Source: Metabacillus rhizolycopersici (GTDB taxonomy: Bacteria > Bacillota > Bacilli > Bacillales > Bacillaceae). Taken from it: a stretch of 64,000 bases of DNA. Numbering within the stretch: the first letter of the stretch is position 1; every line of letters begins with the position of its first letter. The stretch spans positions 1 to 64,000 of the forward strand of contig NZ_JAIQUM010000011.1 in assembly GCF_020075705.1 (NCBI RefSeq), written 5' to 3'. Shown here one piece after another: positions 10,170 through 19,248 of this stretch. Position numbers and translations under genes: made by a program. The notes below the pieces were generated by a model. The model was not told where the DNA came from and ran no database searches. It worked only from the letters and a program-made list of their open reading frames with translations.

Positions 10170-11498
10170 TTAGTTAGGAGACGTTTCTCCGTCTAAAGCT
10201 GGTTGCTTCGCTTGAGTACTAGCTGGAACATCAGGAGAGATGTCTGTTTTACTCTCTACCTTTTGCTTGTTAGCATCATCTACCGTCGATGAGCTTGTCT
10301 CTTCCTTCGATTGCCCTGAGACAGGCTGTTCTGCTTGTTGTTCCTTCATCTCCTGAAGATACTCATTTGATTCCGCTTCAATTTCAGCTAATATTCGTTG
10401 TCTCTCTTCCCTATCTAGACCATCGTCTGCTTTCACTTGTTCCTTATAATGAATAAGTCCATATTGAATTAATGGCCTATCTTCTAAGTACCTTGCTATA
10501 TCAAGAGCTTCATCAGCATTACCACGTCCAATAAGAATCCAATATTCAAAATAGAGAGGATCCGATTGCAAAGTCACTGTATTTTGAATAACTTCCTTTT
10601 GCTTCTCTGCCAAAGATTCATTTATGATATATGACATAGATAATGCGTACCTGGTTACATTTGGCATTTCTTTTATATCGTAGGGCTGAAGGACAGTCAC
10701 CACCTCACTATATTCTTTATTAAGAAACTTCTCCTGTGCATAAATAAAGCTTGTTTGTTTTGGTTGGAGAAAAAACAAAGAGTAAAGTGAGTAAACAAAC
10801 GCTGGTATTAAACAGATCGTAACTCCAAGTAGCACATAGCGATTCATTTTCCACGTCTTCTTGTTGACTGTCATTAGAAGTGACTTTTCTTCATTCACTT
10901 GTTGGATTCGTTCTTCAATGATGCTCAATAACTCCACAAAGTTCTCAGCGCGACAAATCCGCTTTGTAAAATCAGAGAGCTTTAACGTTTCAAAATAGTG
11001 AACATATTGTTCAAAGGAGAATTGACTGTCCACAATTGCTGCAATTGTCGCTTTTACTTCTCTTATTAATTGATCAGAATCTTTTTCATATGGCGGAAGA
11101 CTTTCCTTTACTCCATAATGAAGAAAGGTTGGATTTAGACCTTGATCAAGGACAATGTTTTCTGGGCATACAAGTAAATGAACTCTTGTTAAGGTGTGGA
11201 CTTCAGCCTTTTGAATAATTTTATATGCAATCATTAGCTGATCTCGCTCATCAATCTGCTTCATTAGGGGGAGAAAAGTGTAAGTGTTAGGGATTGTATG
11301 AAGAATGGATAATTCATCATCCATCATTTGAATTTCCGTTTTAATTTTAGGGTTTAGCTCTTTTAAAAAGGAAATTTCGGTAGGATCTTCTAATTTTATT
11401 TTCTCTTTTTGAAACGTAAATGTGATGGTTTTTCCTTCACGCTTTATCATAGCTTCTAGTTTTTCTGCCAAGTATGAGATATCGCTTTGTGATGACAT
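10170..11498 (-). CDS. essB: type VII secretion protein EssB (YukC)
   Basis: A 442-residue bitopic membrane protein of the type VII core. Residues 1-215 form the cytoplasmic pseudokinase-like domain, which has no kinase catalytic motifs. One membrane segment spans about 220-244 (YVLLGVTICLIPAFVYSLY). The outside part is helical and ends in a low-complexity tail rich in Gln, Glu, Ser and Thr from about residue 385. Architecture, length and place between esaB and essC match YukC/EssB. In the family EssB bridges EsxA/EssC and the other membrane parts. It begins 14 bases after esaB and has AAGGAG ahead of ATG. Confidence 0.93.
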   Translation of the reverse strand: MSSQSDISYLAEKLEAMIKREGKTITFTFQKEKIKLEDPTEISFLKELNPKIKTEIQMMDDELSILHTIPNTYTFLPLMKQIDERDQLMIAYKIIQKAEVHTLTRVHLLVCPENIVLDQGLNPTFLHYGVKESLPPYEKDSDQLIREVKATIAAIVDSQFSFEQYVHYFETLKLSDFTKRICRAENFVELLSIIEERIQQVNEEKSLLMTVNKKTWKMNRYVLLGVTICLIPAFVYSLYSLFFLQPKQTSFIYAQEKFLNKEYSEVVTVLQPYDIKEMPNVTRYALSMSYIINESLAEKQKEVIQNTVTLQSDPLYFEYWILIGRGNADEALDIARYLEDRPLIQYGLIHYKEQVKADDGLDREERQRILAEIEAESNEYLQEMKEQQAEQPVSGQSKEETSSSTVDDANKQKVESKTDISPDVPASTQAKQPALDGETSPN

Positions 11499-11512
11499 TT
11501 CCTTTATCTCCT

Positions 11513-11752
11513 TTATAATATTTCGATTCTGTCCCCAGTTGTAATGCCAGCATCGATTAATCGTTTATTTCCTTGAATAATCTTATGTTTATTGATTACT
11601 CTTACCCAAGAGCCTTCCGTTCTCCGGCCGCCCATACTCTTAGCCTGCCACACGATATCAATCATCTTTTTTATCGAGTGATAGTTTGAGAGTCTTATAT
11701 CGAAGCTTTCCTTCTGATAGTTTTTTAAATCAATTGTGATTTCTATGTACAC
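11513..11752 (-). CDS. esaB: ubiquitin-like type VII secretion protein EsaB (YukD)
   Basis: A 79-residue soluble protein that starts MYIEITIDLKNYQKESFDIRL and ends GITTGDRIEIL, a beta-grasp (ubiquitin-like) pattern with no C-terminal di-glycine tail, so it should not be a conjugated modifier. Length and position between esxA and essB match YukD/EsaB. In the family it is a cytoplasmic accessory or regulatory factor that associates with the essB/essC machine. A stem-loop at 11771-11805 separates it from the much more highly needed esxA gene. The ribosome site is AGGTGA ahead of ATG. Confidence 0.92.
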   Translation of the reverse strand: MYIEITIDLKNYQKESFDIRLSNYHSIKKMIDIVWQAKSMGGRRTEGSWVRVINKHKIIQGNKRLIDAGITTGDRIEIL

Positions 11753-11770
11753 GCTGATTCACCTCATAAG

Positions 11771-11805
11771 GAAGGAGCGCTTTCTGTGCAAAAGGGCGCT
11801 CCTTC
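11771..11805 (-). terminator. stem-loop between esxA and esaB, probable partial terminator or mRNA stabiliser
   Basis: A perfect 10-bp inverted repeat, GAAGGAGCGC at 11771-11780 against GCGCTCCTTC at 11796-11805, with a 15-base loop. Read on the minus strand only a short T-poor tail follows (CTTATGAGG), so it is unlikely to be a full terminator. It should leave esxA mRNA more abundant than the downstream machine genes, fitting a secreted substrate against a membrane complex. Confidence 0.75.
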
Positions 11806-11826
11806 ATCTCTTAAACTTAACTTTGA

Positions 11827-12120
11827 TTATCCTCTGATTTGGCTAGCGATTTGTTGGTCAGCATCTTCAAGTGCTCTAGACGTGCTTGTCAACTGCGTAG
11901 CAATATCATCTAACAATTGTTGCATTTGGATAAAAGATGGTCTTAATGATTGGTATTGCTCACTGAACGCTCGGCTAGATTCACCTTCCCACATATCCTC
12001 TAATTGTCTAATCATCGTATCAAGGCGAGAAACCTGTTCTCCTACTTGACTGCTTTCACTTGAATAACGATTTGACATATTAATTAGCTCTGCTGGGGTA
12101 ACGCGGATAATTCCAGACAT
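11827..12120 (-). CDS. esxA: WXG100 protein EsxA (YukE)
   Basis: A 97-residue helical hairpin protein of the ESAT-6/WXG100 family, the core secreted substrate of the type VII system. The WXG turn is present as W-E-G (DMWEGESSRAF) near residue 44, flanked by two amphipathic helices. I placed the start at ATG 12120 (MSGIIRVTPAEL), with GGGAG eight bases upstream; the GTG at 12129 would leave no ribosome site. In many members a C-terminal YxxxD/E signal is found in one partner of the dimer; none is clear in the tail here (LEDADQQIASQIRG). It is the first gene of the operon, which then runs down to the LXG toxin. Confidence 0.96.
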   Translation of the reverse strand: MSGIIRVTPAELINMSNRYSSESSQVGEQVSRLDTMIRQLEDMWEGESSRAFSEQYQSLRPSFIQMQQLLDDIATQLTSTSRALEDADQQIASQIRG

Positions 12121-12570
12121 ATACAACACTCCCTATCATTTGTTTTAAGTCGGTATTCATCTATCTTAACTTTGAGTACCCTTTTACCGTTTTTCCTGTG
12201 CAAAAACTCTATTTTCCCTATATATACCAATATCATATCTACTATGGTAAATACAGTCCTAATCTGAATTGTAAATGAAAACCAAACTTTATCCTCAGTA
12301 ATTGTAAATGTCTACGGTCATATGATCACAAATCCCCCCAAGTAATTTTGAGTCATTTGCACCTCATAATTCCACTATGCTCTTTGTTTACTAGGTATAT
12401 CTTCATAACAGGCTTATTTGCATGACTATCACGTAATTTTAAGCTGTCATTCCAGTAAACTTTACATATTCCTTTTCTTATTTGAGATAAAAATCTTTTA
12501 GAGATTACCCAATAGGCTCCCATCAATGGAAGATGACGATTCGTACACTATTCATTGTTTTACTCCACAC
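12121..12570. other. gene-free region upstream of esxA
   Basis: About 450 AT-rich bases without a credible open frame. The promoter of the secretion operon must lie here on the minus strand, but I could not identify a clear pair of -35 and -10 boxes. The region ends at the hairpin at 12571. Confidence 0.5.
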
Positions 12571-12604
12571 AAAAAGAGACCACTTCGAAGTGGTCTCTTT
12601 TTAT
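12571..12604. terminator. bidirectional terminator hairpin
   Basis: AAAAAGAGACCACTTCG and CGAAGTGGTCTCTTTTT form a near-perfect palindrome at about 12571-12602 with A and T runs at its ends. It lies 60 bases beyond the end of the small minus-strand gene at 12664 and most likely terminates it; transcripts from the left would also be stopped. Confidence 0.85.
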
Positions 12605-12663
12605 AGTTTTTCTAAATATAATTAAGGCTATTTCTCTTCTGTTAATTGTTATGTTTTACGATA

Positions 12664-12999
12664 TTAGATCTCTTGTGGCTTTTGAAGCTCTTCTTCGAAA
12701 TAAAATGTACTTGGATGTTCAGAAACTGTATAGGAGTACTTTTTCATATGTTTGACATATTGGCATTTAGAAATTGTAACCATCTCACCAGTTTTCTGAA
12801 TACTTACAACGTCACCGTCTTTGAACAGGTTGTTTGAGTTTTTCAAACAGGACACTTCCTTTCTCATCTTATATAAGTATAACATATTAGAAGACCCTAT
12901 TTTCAGTAAGTAGCTGTTCTTAGAGTGATTACAGATTATCTCCTCATTCCTGTTTATTATTTCCAAAATGGTTTTTAGACATACTTTGAACTTCTTCAT
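12664..12999 (-). CDS. small protein of unknown function
   Basis: I do not recognise this 111-residue protein with certainty. The C-terminal half (NNLFKDGDVVSIQKTGEMV and onward to YSYTVSEHPSTFYFEEEL) is rich in beta-strand and looks like a small SH3-like barrel seen in short Bacillus proteins; this is a guess from pattern. The first 45 residues are less convincing and ATG at 12999 has no good ribosome site. A shorter protein from an ATG at 12867 (MRKEVSCLKNS, 67 residues) is possible, also with a poor site. A terminator hairpin follows at 12571-12604, which supports a transcribed unit on this strand. No partner gene is adjacent. Confidence 0.42.
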   Translation of the reverse strand: MKKFKVCLKTILEIINRNEEIICNHSKNSYLLKIGSSNMLYLYKMRKEVSCLKNSNNLFKDGDVVSIQKTGEMVTISKCQYVKHMKKYSYTVSEHPSTFYFEEELQKPQEI

Positions 13000-13040
13000 G
13001 TCTGTCGTACCAATTTATAAAATTGAAATATTGCAACCGG

Positions 13041-13062
13041 AAGAACAAAAGCGCAAACACCC
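13041..13062 (+). repeat. end fragment of the dispersed hairpin repeat
   Basis: AAGAACAAAAGCGCAAACACC matches the left end of the longer copies at 16577 and 54576 with two changes. The rest of the element is missing, so this looks like a decayed or truncated copy. Confidence 0.6.
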
Positions 13063-13148
13063 TAAATTTAACGTTCACTTTTATACACGTATAAGACATC
13101 TCACCATACAATAGGTTAATGATTAATTATCTTCCACAGGAGATCGAG

Positions 13149-13613
13149 GTGTCTTACTTGATAATTAGAAAATCAAGCCCAATTGAAACAAATATGCTTC
13201 TTGAGATGACTCTAAATGTAATGAGCGAAAGTTCGATGGGCTTTGTGAAGAATAATCCCCAATTAGGACTGAATGTCTTTGTCCCATACTTAAACAATGG
13301 CGCCTATTATCTCGTTGCCATTGACAAAACGATGATTGTTGGCTGGGTTTTAATAGGACCCGACTTCAACCCTTTAAACACACAAAATACTGGTAGTATC
13401 CTTTCTCTTTATGTTTTTCCTTTATACAGAAAGAAGGGTGTGGGCAAACAATTAATGATTCGTGCCTTCGATGAATTTAAAAAACAAGGGTTTCAAAAAA
13501 TTCAACTAAATGTTTATGCCGATAACCCTGCAAAGCAACTATATAAAAGGCTTGGATTTAGCGATGTGTCAAGTGTGATGGAAATTGAGTTAAATGAGGG
13601 TACCGGAAACTAA
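13149..13613 (+). CDS. GNAT family N-acetyltransferase
   Basis: A 154-residue acetyltransferase of the GNAT fold. The acetyl-CoA loop is visible as RKKGVGKQLM at about residues 94-103, preceded by the beta-strand GSILSLYVFPLY and followed by the typical ending NPAKQLYKRLGF. The substrate is unknown. I prefer GTG at 13149, which has AGGAG six bases upstream (13138-13142). An ATG at 13119 would add ten residues but would run through that ribosome site. It is a single gene that ends in its own terminator hairpin, so no operon partners hint at its substrate. Confidence 0.85.
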   Translation: MSYLIIRKSSPIETNMLLEMTLNVMSESSMGFVKNNPQLGLNVFVPYLNNGAYYLVAIDKTMIVGWVLIGPDFNPLNTQNTGSILSLYVFPLYRKKGVGKQLMIRAFDEFKKQGFQKIQLNVYADNPAKQLYKRLGFSDVSSVMEIELNEGTGN

Positions 13614-13625
13614 TACCCTCATTTT
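13593..13625 (+). terminator. terminator of the GNAT gene
   Basis: AATGAGGGTA at 13593-13602 pairs with TACCCTCATT at 13614-13623 around an 11-base loop and is followed by a short T run. The left arm lies inside the last codons of the acetyltransferase gene. Confidence 0.75.
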
Positions 13626-13877
13626 CACTATGAATAAACCTTTGCATATTCTGACTCATACACAAACTGCTGTATTTTAATCTTATTTGAATGATCCTTT
13701 TCACCCAATTCCCCTCTTTCCTCACCTTTTCCATTTGTTAGAAAGGACCTTCCTTGTAAACTGAAGCACATGTAATTGTTAATAATGTAAATTGTATGTT
13801 AACTTTTGGCCAGCGCCATTTTGCTTTCTCTTTTTCTTGTACAATTAAATAGATGGTTTACTAGGGAGGGACTACGT
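13614..13877. other. gap before the UMF1-type gene
   Basis: About 260 bases with no further gene seen. The terminator tail of the upstream gene occupies its beginning and the ribosome site AGGGAGGG of the next gene its end. Confidence 0.4.
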
Positions 13878-15158
13878 ATGAAGCCTTTTACGAAAGAGGA
13901 AAATAGTTGGGTTTTCTATGATTGGGCAAACTCTGCTTATTCGATTATTGTTTCAACTGCTGTTTTTCCATTATTTTATAAGGCAGCTGCAACAAATGCC
14001 GGCGTTACCCCCGCAAATTCTACTGCGTATTTAGGTTATACCATTGCAATCGCAACATTCATCTTAGCAATGCTCGGTCCTATTTTAGGTACAATTGCAG
14101 ACTACCAGGGTTTTAAGAAACGTTTTTTCATCTTCTTCTTTGGTCTAGGTGTTACGTTCACAGGATTACTAGCATTTATTCCAAGTGATCAATGGCTACT
14201 CTTACTAATAGGTTATACCTTAGCTGCTGTTGGCTCGGCAGGTGCTAATGTGTTCTATGATGCATTTTTAGTCGATATCACGACAGAGAAACGAATGGAC
14301 AGGATTTCCTCCCGTGGGTATAGCTTAGGTTACATCGGTAGTACAATTCCATTTATTATTAGCATCGCCATTATCCTTTTGGCACAAACTGAAATGATTC
14401 CCCTCTCCACAACAATGGCAAGTCAGATGGCTTTCATTATTACGGCTGTTTGGTGGGGAGTATTCACGATTCCAATGTTAAAGAATGTCCATCAACGTTA
14501 TTACATTGAACGAGAATCAAAGCCTATTGTAACTAGCTTTAAGCGTCTTGGTAAAACAATAAAGGAAATCCGTCACTATCGAGCATTATTCTTATTCTTG
14601 CTCGCCTATTTTTTCTATATTGACGGTGTAGGAACAATCATAACCATGTCTACAGCTTTTGGAACTGACTTAGGAATTAGTTCGACAAATCTACTTATTA
14701 TTTTGTTCGTTACACAAGTTGTTGCTGCGCCATTCGCCATTTTTTATGGTAGATTATCTGAGAGATTTACAGGGAAGACAATGCTCTATGTTGGGATTGT
14801 CATTTATATGATTGTTTGCATTTATGCCTTCTTTTTAAATTCAACCTTAGATTTCTGGATTTTAGCAATGCTCGTTGCTACATCACAAGGAGGTATACAA
14901 GCATTAAGCCGATCCTATTTCGCTAAGCTTATTCCAAAAGAAAGATCCAATGAATTTTTTGGCTTTTACAACATTTTCGGAAAATTCGCGTCCATTATGG
15001 GGCCTCTTTTAGTTGGAGTAACCACTCAATTAACTGGCAATTCAACTAGTGGTGTATTCAGTCTTATCGTTTTATTTATTGTTGGTATCCTCATTCTTAT
15101 TCGCGTTCCAGAGCAAAAAAACGATTTAGTAGCTGCTGTGAAGAATACATCAGTTTAA
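13878..15158 (+). CDS. MFS transporter of the UMF1/Atg22-like family
   Basis: A 426-residue integral membrane protein with about 12 membrane segments. The N-terminus ([20 protein letters not shown]) is typical of UMF1 transporters, whose hallmark is YDWANSAY. A charged loop near the middle (residues ~200-225) separates two six-helix halves, and a late motif reads [18 protein letters not shown], also usual for the family. The substrate is not established for bacterial members; the yeast relative Atg22 exports amino acids from the vacuole. Start at ATG 13878 with AGGGAGGG ahead; the frame upstream to 13806 adds an unlike hydrophobic stretch and lacks a ribosome site. Single gene. Confidence 0.9.
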   Translation: MKPFTKEENSWVFYDWANSAYSIIVSTAVFPLFYKAAATNAGVTPANSTAYLGYTIAIATFILAMLGPILGTIADYQGFKKRFFIFFFGLGVTFTGLLAFIPSDQWLLLLIGYTLAAVGSAGANVFYDAFLVDITTEKRMDRISSRGYSLGYIGSTIPFIISIAIILLAQTEMIPLSTTMASQMAFIITAVWWGVFTIPMLKNVHQRYYIERESKPIVTSFKRLGKTIKEIRHYRALFLFLLAYFFYIDGVGTIITMSTAFGTDLGISSTNLLIILFVTQVVAAPFAIFYGRLSERFTGKTMLYVGIVIYMIVCIYAFFLNSTLDFWILAMLVATSQGGIQALSRSYFAKLIPKERSNEFFGFYNIFGKFASIMGPLLVGVTTQLTGNSTSGVFSLIVLFIVGILILIRVPEQKNDLVAAVKNTSV

Positions 15159-15536
15159 TTTGAGACGATTCCGATCATTTGAGGTTTACTCTCACAAAAA
15201 ACACCATTCATTCTATCTTCATTTATGGGACGAGAGATAAATTCGATCCCTTTTTCTTTATAGAAAAAAAGTATTTTCTCTCTATGGTTTGTCGGCCTTA
15301 TCGAATCCTTGTACTTTCCACTATCCCTAGTGGCTCCCATTATCTCCAAGTGCTTTTATTTTGATTCCGAATTTGGAATTGATAAGATAGAGATGCGTTT
15401 AGTTATCACAATCAGACGAGTTCCATATAAGATGCTGCATCCCGTTCTTAACAGGTAGAAAATTACCACCTGTAAAGATACGATCAGTTTCACATAATAG
15501 TTTATGGCTTATTACTTATAGAAAGAGGATGAATGC
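15159..15536. other. gap between UMF1 and monooxygenase genes
   Basis: About 380 bases. A short minus-strand frame (15155-15349) was considered and not accepted. An inverted repeat ACAGGT/ACCTGT lies at about 15451-15473. A possible promoter (TTGATT near 15361, TAAGAT about 16 bases on) could serve the monooxygenase, at low confidence. Confidence 0.35.
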
Positions 15537-16562
15537 ATGTCTATAGATACGGAACAAAAGCAATTGCATACTATTAAGTTTTCTGTCCTTGACCTTGCGC
15601 CAATTACTGTCGGTAGTACAATCACTGATTCCTTTAAGAATACGGTTGATCTTGCACAGCATGTTGAAAAATGGGGTTACAACCGATATTGGCTTGCTGA
15701 GCATCATAACATACCATCCGTAGCTAGTTCGGCGACATCTGTTGTTATTGGGCATGTGGCCGCGAATACAACACACATACGGGTAGGCTCCGGTGGAATC
15801 ATGCTGCCTAACCATGCGCCTTTGGTCATTGCTGAGCAGTTCGGGACTCTTGAATCTCTATTCCCTGGGCGCATAGACCTTGGCCTAGGACGCGCACCAG
15901 GCACAGATCAACTTACTGCGCATGCTCTTAGACGTGGTCAGAGGAGTGATGGGCACGATTTCCCTGAACAATTAGCGGAACTGCGTGCCTATTTTAATCC
16001 AGCTTCGACTTCAGCAAGACGGCATGTAAGAGCATTTCCGGGTGAAGGCTTAAATATTCCAATTTGGTTATTAGGCTCAAGTGGATTTAGTGCACAATTA
16101 GCTGCACAACTAGGATTACCATTTTCCTTTGCGAGTCACTTTTCGCCTAACCATACAATGCAAGCTCTTGAATTATATCGTCGCTACTTTAAACCTTCTG
16201 AAGTACTTCAAAAACCTTACGCAATGCTAGGTATCAACGTCATAGCGGCTGAAACAGATGAAGAGGCTAAACTTCTAGCGACTTCCTTACAACAGCAATT
16301 TCTTAATTTAATACGAAATAAGGAAGAACCGTTACAACCACCTGTCGAAAATCTCGACGGGCTTATGAGTGAACATGAAAAGGCAGCCCTTCAACAACAA
16401 TTAGGTGGTTCTATTATCGGAAGCCCGAAGACAATTAAAGAAAAGCTTCAGGCATTCTTAAACGATACCCAAGCTGATGAGTTTATGGTTACTTCTCAAA
16501 TATTCGACCACAAGGCACGCCTTCGTTCGTATGAAATTATTAAAGATATCGTAAAATTTTAA
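15537..16562 (+). CDS. luciferase-like flavin monooxygenase (LLM class)
   Basis: A 341-residue TIM-barrel oxidoreductase of the bacterial luciferase-like family, group 1 (YceB/YtmO type by pattern). Visible landmarks: [13 protein letters not shown] at the first strand, RYWLAEHHN, then [21 protein letters not shown], then [14 protein letters not shown]. Enzymes of this group use reduced FMN and oxygen on unknown organic substrates, and there is no flavin reductase alongside. Start ATG 15537, with AGAGGATGA upstream. Single gene followed by a copy of the dispersed repeat and a terminator. Confidence 0.9.
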   Translation: MSIDTEQKQLHTIKFSVLDLAPITVGSTITDSFKNTVDLAQHVEKWGYNRYWLAEHHNIPSVASSATSVVIGHVAANTTHIRVGSGGIMLPNHAPLVIAEQFGTLESLFPGRIDLGLGRAPGTDQLTAHALRRGQRSDGHDFPEQLAELRAYFNPASTSARRHVRAFPGEGLNIPIWLLGSSGFSAQLAAQLGLPFSFASHFSPNHTMQALELYRRYFKPSEVLQKPYAMLGINVIAAETDEEAKLLATSLQQQFLNLIRNKEEPLQPPVENLDGLMSEHEKAALQQQLGGSIIGSPKTIKEKLQAFLNDTQADEFMVTSQIFDHKARLRSYEIIKDIVKF

Positions 16563-16576
16563 AAATAACTTGTGCC

Positions 16577-16745
16577 AAGAACAAAAGCGCAAGCGCCTTG
16601 ATCAGCCTCAGGCATAGCATAAGACGATCAGGAATAGAAGGTGTTTTTTACCTTCTATTCCTGATTGGTTTATGACCTCGAGGGGCTAGGAGCTGGACGT
16701 CGTGCGCTTATCCACAGTACAAGAATTTTATACTTTCCTAAACGA
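16577..16745 (+). repeat. dispersed intergenic hairpin repeat, full copy
   Basis: A ~170-base non-coding element. It starts AAGAACAAAAGCGCAAGCGC and ends near ACAAGAATTTTATACTTTCC. The centre is a perfect 16-bp stem: ATCAGGAATAGAAGGT at 16627-16642 against its complement at 16650-16665, with a T-rich loop. Related copies are at 52963 (opposite strand) and 54576, an internally deleted one at 45469 and an end fragment at 13041. There is no open frame, so if mobile it would depend on enzymes supplied elsewhere. Confidence 0.85.
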
Positions 16746-16746
16746 C

Positions 16747-16790
16747 AAAAAAAGGAGCCAGCTATTCTTTGTTAGCTGGCTCCTTTTTTT
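16747..16790. terminator. bidirectional terminator
   Basis: GGAGCCAGCTA at 16754-16764 pairs with TAGCTGGCTCC at 16773-16783, flanked by seven A on one side and seven T on the other. It serves the monooxygenase gene on the plus strand and the parM-parR operon on the minus strand. Confidence 0.92.
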
Positions 16791-16919
16791 GTTGATATTT
16801 ATAGATGTATCGGTATTATTCATAACACTTGAAACACTTTCAAGTAGAAATACACCCTCATCTAACCTCAGGGAGAAGTAGATGATAACAAACCATCCTA
16901 CTAATAAAAATAACTCGCC

Positions 16920-17546
16920 TTATTTATTCATACTATCGAGAAATCCCCCAAGTAGGTCATCCACGTCTTCTAACTCATCATTTTCCTGATCTTCTTCGCT
17001 TGCTGAAGTTTGTTCTAATTTAGCCTTCTCAAAGTCAAAATTCATTAAATCTTGATCAAAATCATCGGCTAACGGTGTAGAAATCTCTTCTTGTGCCTCT
17101 TGTTCTTCTTCAAGGCTCCGCTCGATATCTTTTGCATATCCCTTAATACCTATTTCTGCTTGTCCGTCCTCTTGTAAATAGAGTGCGTCATTAATATCTA
17201 GAGCATTGCTGTTTAAAGCGGCTAAAATGGATGTTGCCCGAATTGGATCGGCTAACAGTTGGTAGACAATACTTCCTAACAAAGCTTCAGAATGTGAATG
17301 TTTAAGCCAATCTCGTTGATCCTTACTTATTTTTTGAGGTAAGGGAAGCGTTACCGTTTCTCTTTCTCTCGATAACGAGCTATTAACCCCCTCTAAAATA
17401 AACTCTGCCATTTTGCTAGAAAAGTTCCTTCTCTCTGTTTCCTTTAACTTCTGTAGCTGTTTAATAATGTGATCTGGTGTGTCTGAAGGAAGACGGAATG
17501 TTATTGCTTGTCCTCTCTGTATACTGACCGATCCCTTTTTATTCAT
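16920..17546 (-). CDS. ParR-like adaptor of a type II (actin) segregation system
   Basis: A 208-residue protein, nine bases downstream of the parM-type gene. Residues 13-55 (AITFRLPSDTPDHIIKQLQK, then a helix and NFSSKMAEFILEGV) look like a ribbon-helix-helix DNA-binding domain. The middle is helical. The C-terminal third (from ~140) is very acidic, with many Glu and Asp, and ends LLGGFLDSMNK. That layout, DNA-binding head plus acidic tail ending in a short hydrophobic helix, fits ParR proteins, whose tail binds ParM filaments. ParR families share little sequence, so position and layout carry the call. It may also repress its own operon through the upstream GTATAC repeats. Confidence 0.7.
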   Translation of the reverse strand: MNKKGSVSIQRGQAITFRLPSDTPDHIIKQLQKLKETERRNFSSKMAEFILEGVNSSLSRERETVTLPLPQKISKDQRDWLKHSHSEALLGSIVYQLLADPIRATSILAALNSNALDINDALYLQEDGQAEIGIKGYAKDIERSLEEEQEAQEEISTPLADDFDQDLMNFDFEKAKLEQTSASEEDQENDELEDVDDLLGGFLDSMNK

Positions 17547-17555
17547 GTAACCACC

Positions 17556-18740
17556 CTATTTTTGTACTGGTTGTTTCTCGACCTTTTTAAACGTTGTATT
17601 TAGATTATTCTTTCTAGCGAAATCGGAAATCAATTTATAATAAGCATTGGCCATCATCCAAATACTTTCCTTTTCGTCTTCAAAAAATTCTATATTGTAG
17701 CCATCTAAACTATTATTTAGCATTTTAATATAGTCCTTTAATACGATAGAACCACCACCAACAAAGTAGCAGATTTCCGATTGGGAATTTTTCTTCCATA
17801 CGTTGCGTAGGTGACGGTATTGCTTTTTGGCCAATTCTAAAAGAATACGATCTGTAATATCATGGACACTCGTTCTACTTCCTTTTACCATGATATGGTT
17901 CTTATCATTTTTCCGTGTGATGATCTCAACAACATCTCTACGGCTATCTAATTCTACGCCATGCTTAGTTCGAATTTCTTCTCTAATTGCTTCTAAAGAT
18001 TCAGATACCCCGAGATTAAAACCTTGGGCTTTATCATCATCAACATTGCGATTTTTGATAACAGCAACATCTGTCGATAATCCACCAATATCTTGGATAA
18101 GGATTCTTTTATCGATTAGATCGCGATTAATAATATTTAAATCTTTATCCATCACTAGATTGATATATGCTGCAAATCCTTCAGGATAAATCTTTACTTC
18201 GTCAAATTTAATATTAACTTTTAGCCCTTGATATTTAGGTGTTACTAAAAACTCAACTTGATGAACAGAACTTAATAATTGTGAGCGATAACCAACATCT
18301 TTACCTTCTTTCACTTCACGAAGAGGCAATCCTGTTCCAAGAGTATAATTTGCATCAATAACATCATTTGTCTTCTTGAAAATCTCGGAATTTTGTGCTC
18401 TCACTGCATCCAATGCTAATGAGGCAAAAAGCATTACTAGCGTTTGGTCTTCCTCTGATTTACTACTACCAGGATCTAACTCATTGGTATGGTCACTTTT
18501 TGTTGCCAAATTCCCGATACGGTAAATGACGTTATTATTTTTTAAAGCAGGAGAATGTACTCTAATGTGAATACCATCTAAAGGATTTTTCTCATTCAAT
18601 TCTTCTATTCCAATAACTGGTCTATCTTCTGTATCTCTCGCAATTACATTCGGTATGTACAATTCATAATCCATTTTCCCAAATAACGCCTTTACACTAT
18701 CATTACCTACGTCAACCGCAGCAATCCTAGTAATACTCAT
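17556..18740 (-). CDS. ParM/StbA-type actin-like ATPase
   Basis: A 394-residue bacterial actin homologue. All nucleotide motifs are visible: phosphate 1 DVGNDSVK at residues 10-17, phosphate 2 QDIGGLSTD at 216-224 and the adenosine motif FVGGGS at 326-331. The length and sequence style fit the ALP/ParM proteins of Bacillus plasmids rather than MreB or FtsA. ParM filaments push or pull plasmid centromeres apart through ParR. The ribosome site GGAAGGAATG lies right ahead of ATG 18740. The next gene is the ParR-like adaptor and upstream lie two iteron clusters, so a full ParMRC set is present. Its place among ordinary metabolic genes is unusual for this family; it could be a remnant of an integrated plasmid or a resident chromosomal system. 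Confidence 0.9.
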   Translation of the reverse strand: MSITRIAAVDVGNDSVKALFGKMDYELYIPNVIARDTEDRPVIGIEELNEKNPLDGIHIRVHSPALKNNNVIYRIGNLATKSDHTNELDPGSSKSEEDQTLVMLFASLALDAVRAQNSEIFKKTNDVIDANYTLGTGLPLREVKEGKDVGYRSQLLSSVHQVEFLVTPKYQGLKVNIKFDEVKIYPEGFAAYINLVMDKDLNIINRDLIDKRILIQDIGGLSTDVAVIKNRNVDDDKAQGFNLGVSESLEAIREEIRTKHGVELDSRRDVVEIITRKNDKNHIMVKGSRTSVHDITDRILLELAKKQYRHLRNVWKKNSQSEICYFVGGGSIVLKDYIKMLNNSLDGYNIEFFEDEKESIWMMANAYYKLISDFARKNNLNTTFKKVEKQPVQK

Positions 18741-18854
18741 CTAATCATTCCTTCCATTTAATATGATTAAGGTACATAATAGAACCTTTTCAATTCTACT
18801 TAAGGTTAAAACAGATAGAGATAATCGTCAATAATACTTTAGTTGTGTTCAATA

Positions 18855-19003
18855 AGAATACACGAACACATTTATGTATACATCCATTACAAAGTTGTAT
18901 ACATCCCTGTAAAACAACTTGTATTCAACTTTGTATACTTGTTTACATATATGCACACTATATGTACTCACTTTGTATACATGCGTACATATACGTAAAC
19001 ATT
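18855..19003. repeat. parC: putative parC iteron cluster I upstream of parM
   Basis: GTATAC occurs at 18876, 18897, 18933 and 18975, with a one-base variant GTATTC at 18921. Most are inside TTGTATACAT-like contexts. Spacings of 21, 36 and 42 bases are near multiples of a helical turn. The cluster starts about 115 bases upstream of the parM start and ends with a 30-base unit (18972-19001) that recurs in cluster II. Iteron arrays ahead of parM are the usual centromere and operator of type II partition systems. Confidence 0.65.
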
Positions 19004-19248
19004 ACTATTTAACCTAACAGATAGAACTATCATCCCTTTCCCCTATACTCTTACTCCCTGTTAATTAGTCCTTAGCCTGTCAAACTTTGTCGAAAAGAAC
19101 TCAATGTAGTTCCATTAAGCCTAAAGTACTGAAAATGTAAGAGAATACTATTTTTTCTTTCCTATCATCCATTCCAAAGTAGCCAGATAAAAATCAGTTT
19201 TAAAACACACACACTCATCCCACTCAATAGATATACATAGTTACACAC

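Noticed and set aside
13041..13062. Short GCGCAAAC stretch as a separate regulatory site
   Set aside because: It matches the left end of the dispersed repeat and is better explained as a fragment of it.
15155..15349. Minus-strand frame of about 64 residues with GGAG near an ATG, converging on the UMF1 gene
   Set aside because: The ribosome site is only three bases from the ATG, the composition gives no family clue, no terminator follows and a plus-strand frame overlaps it. I could not support it as a gene.
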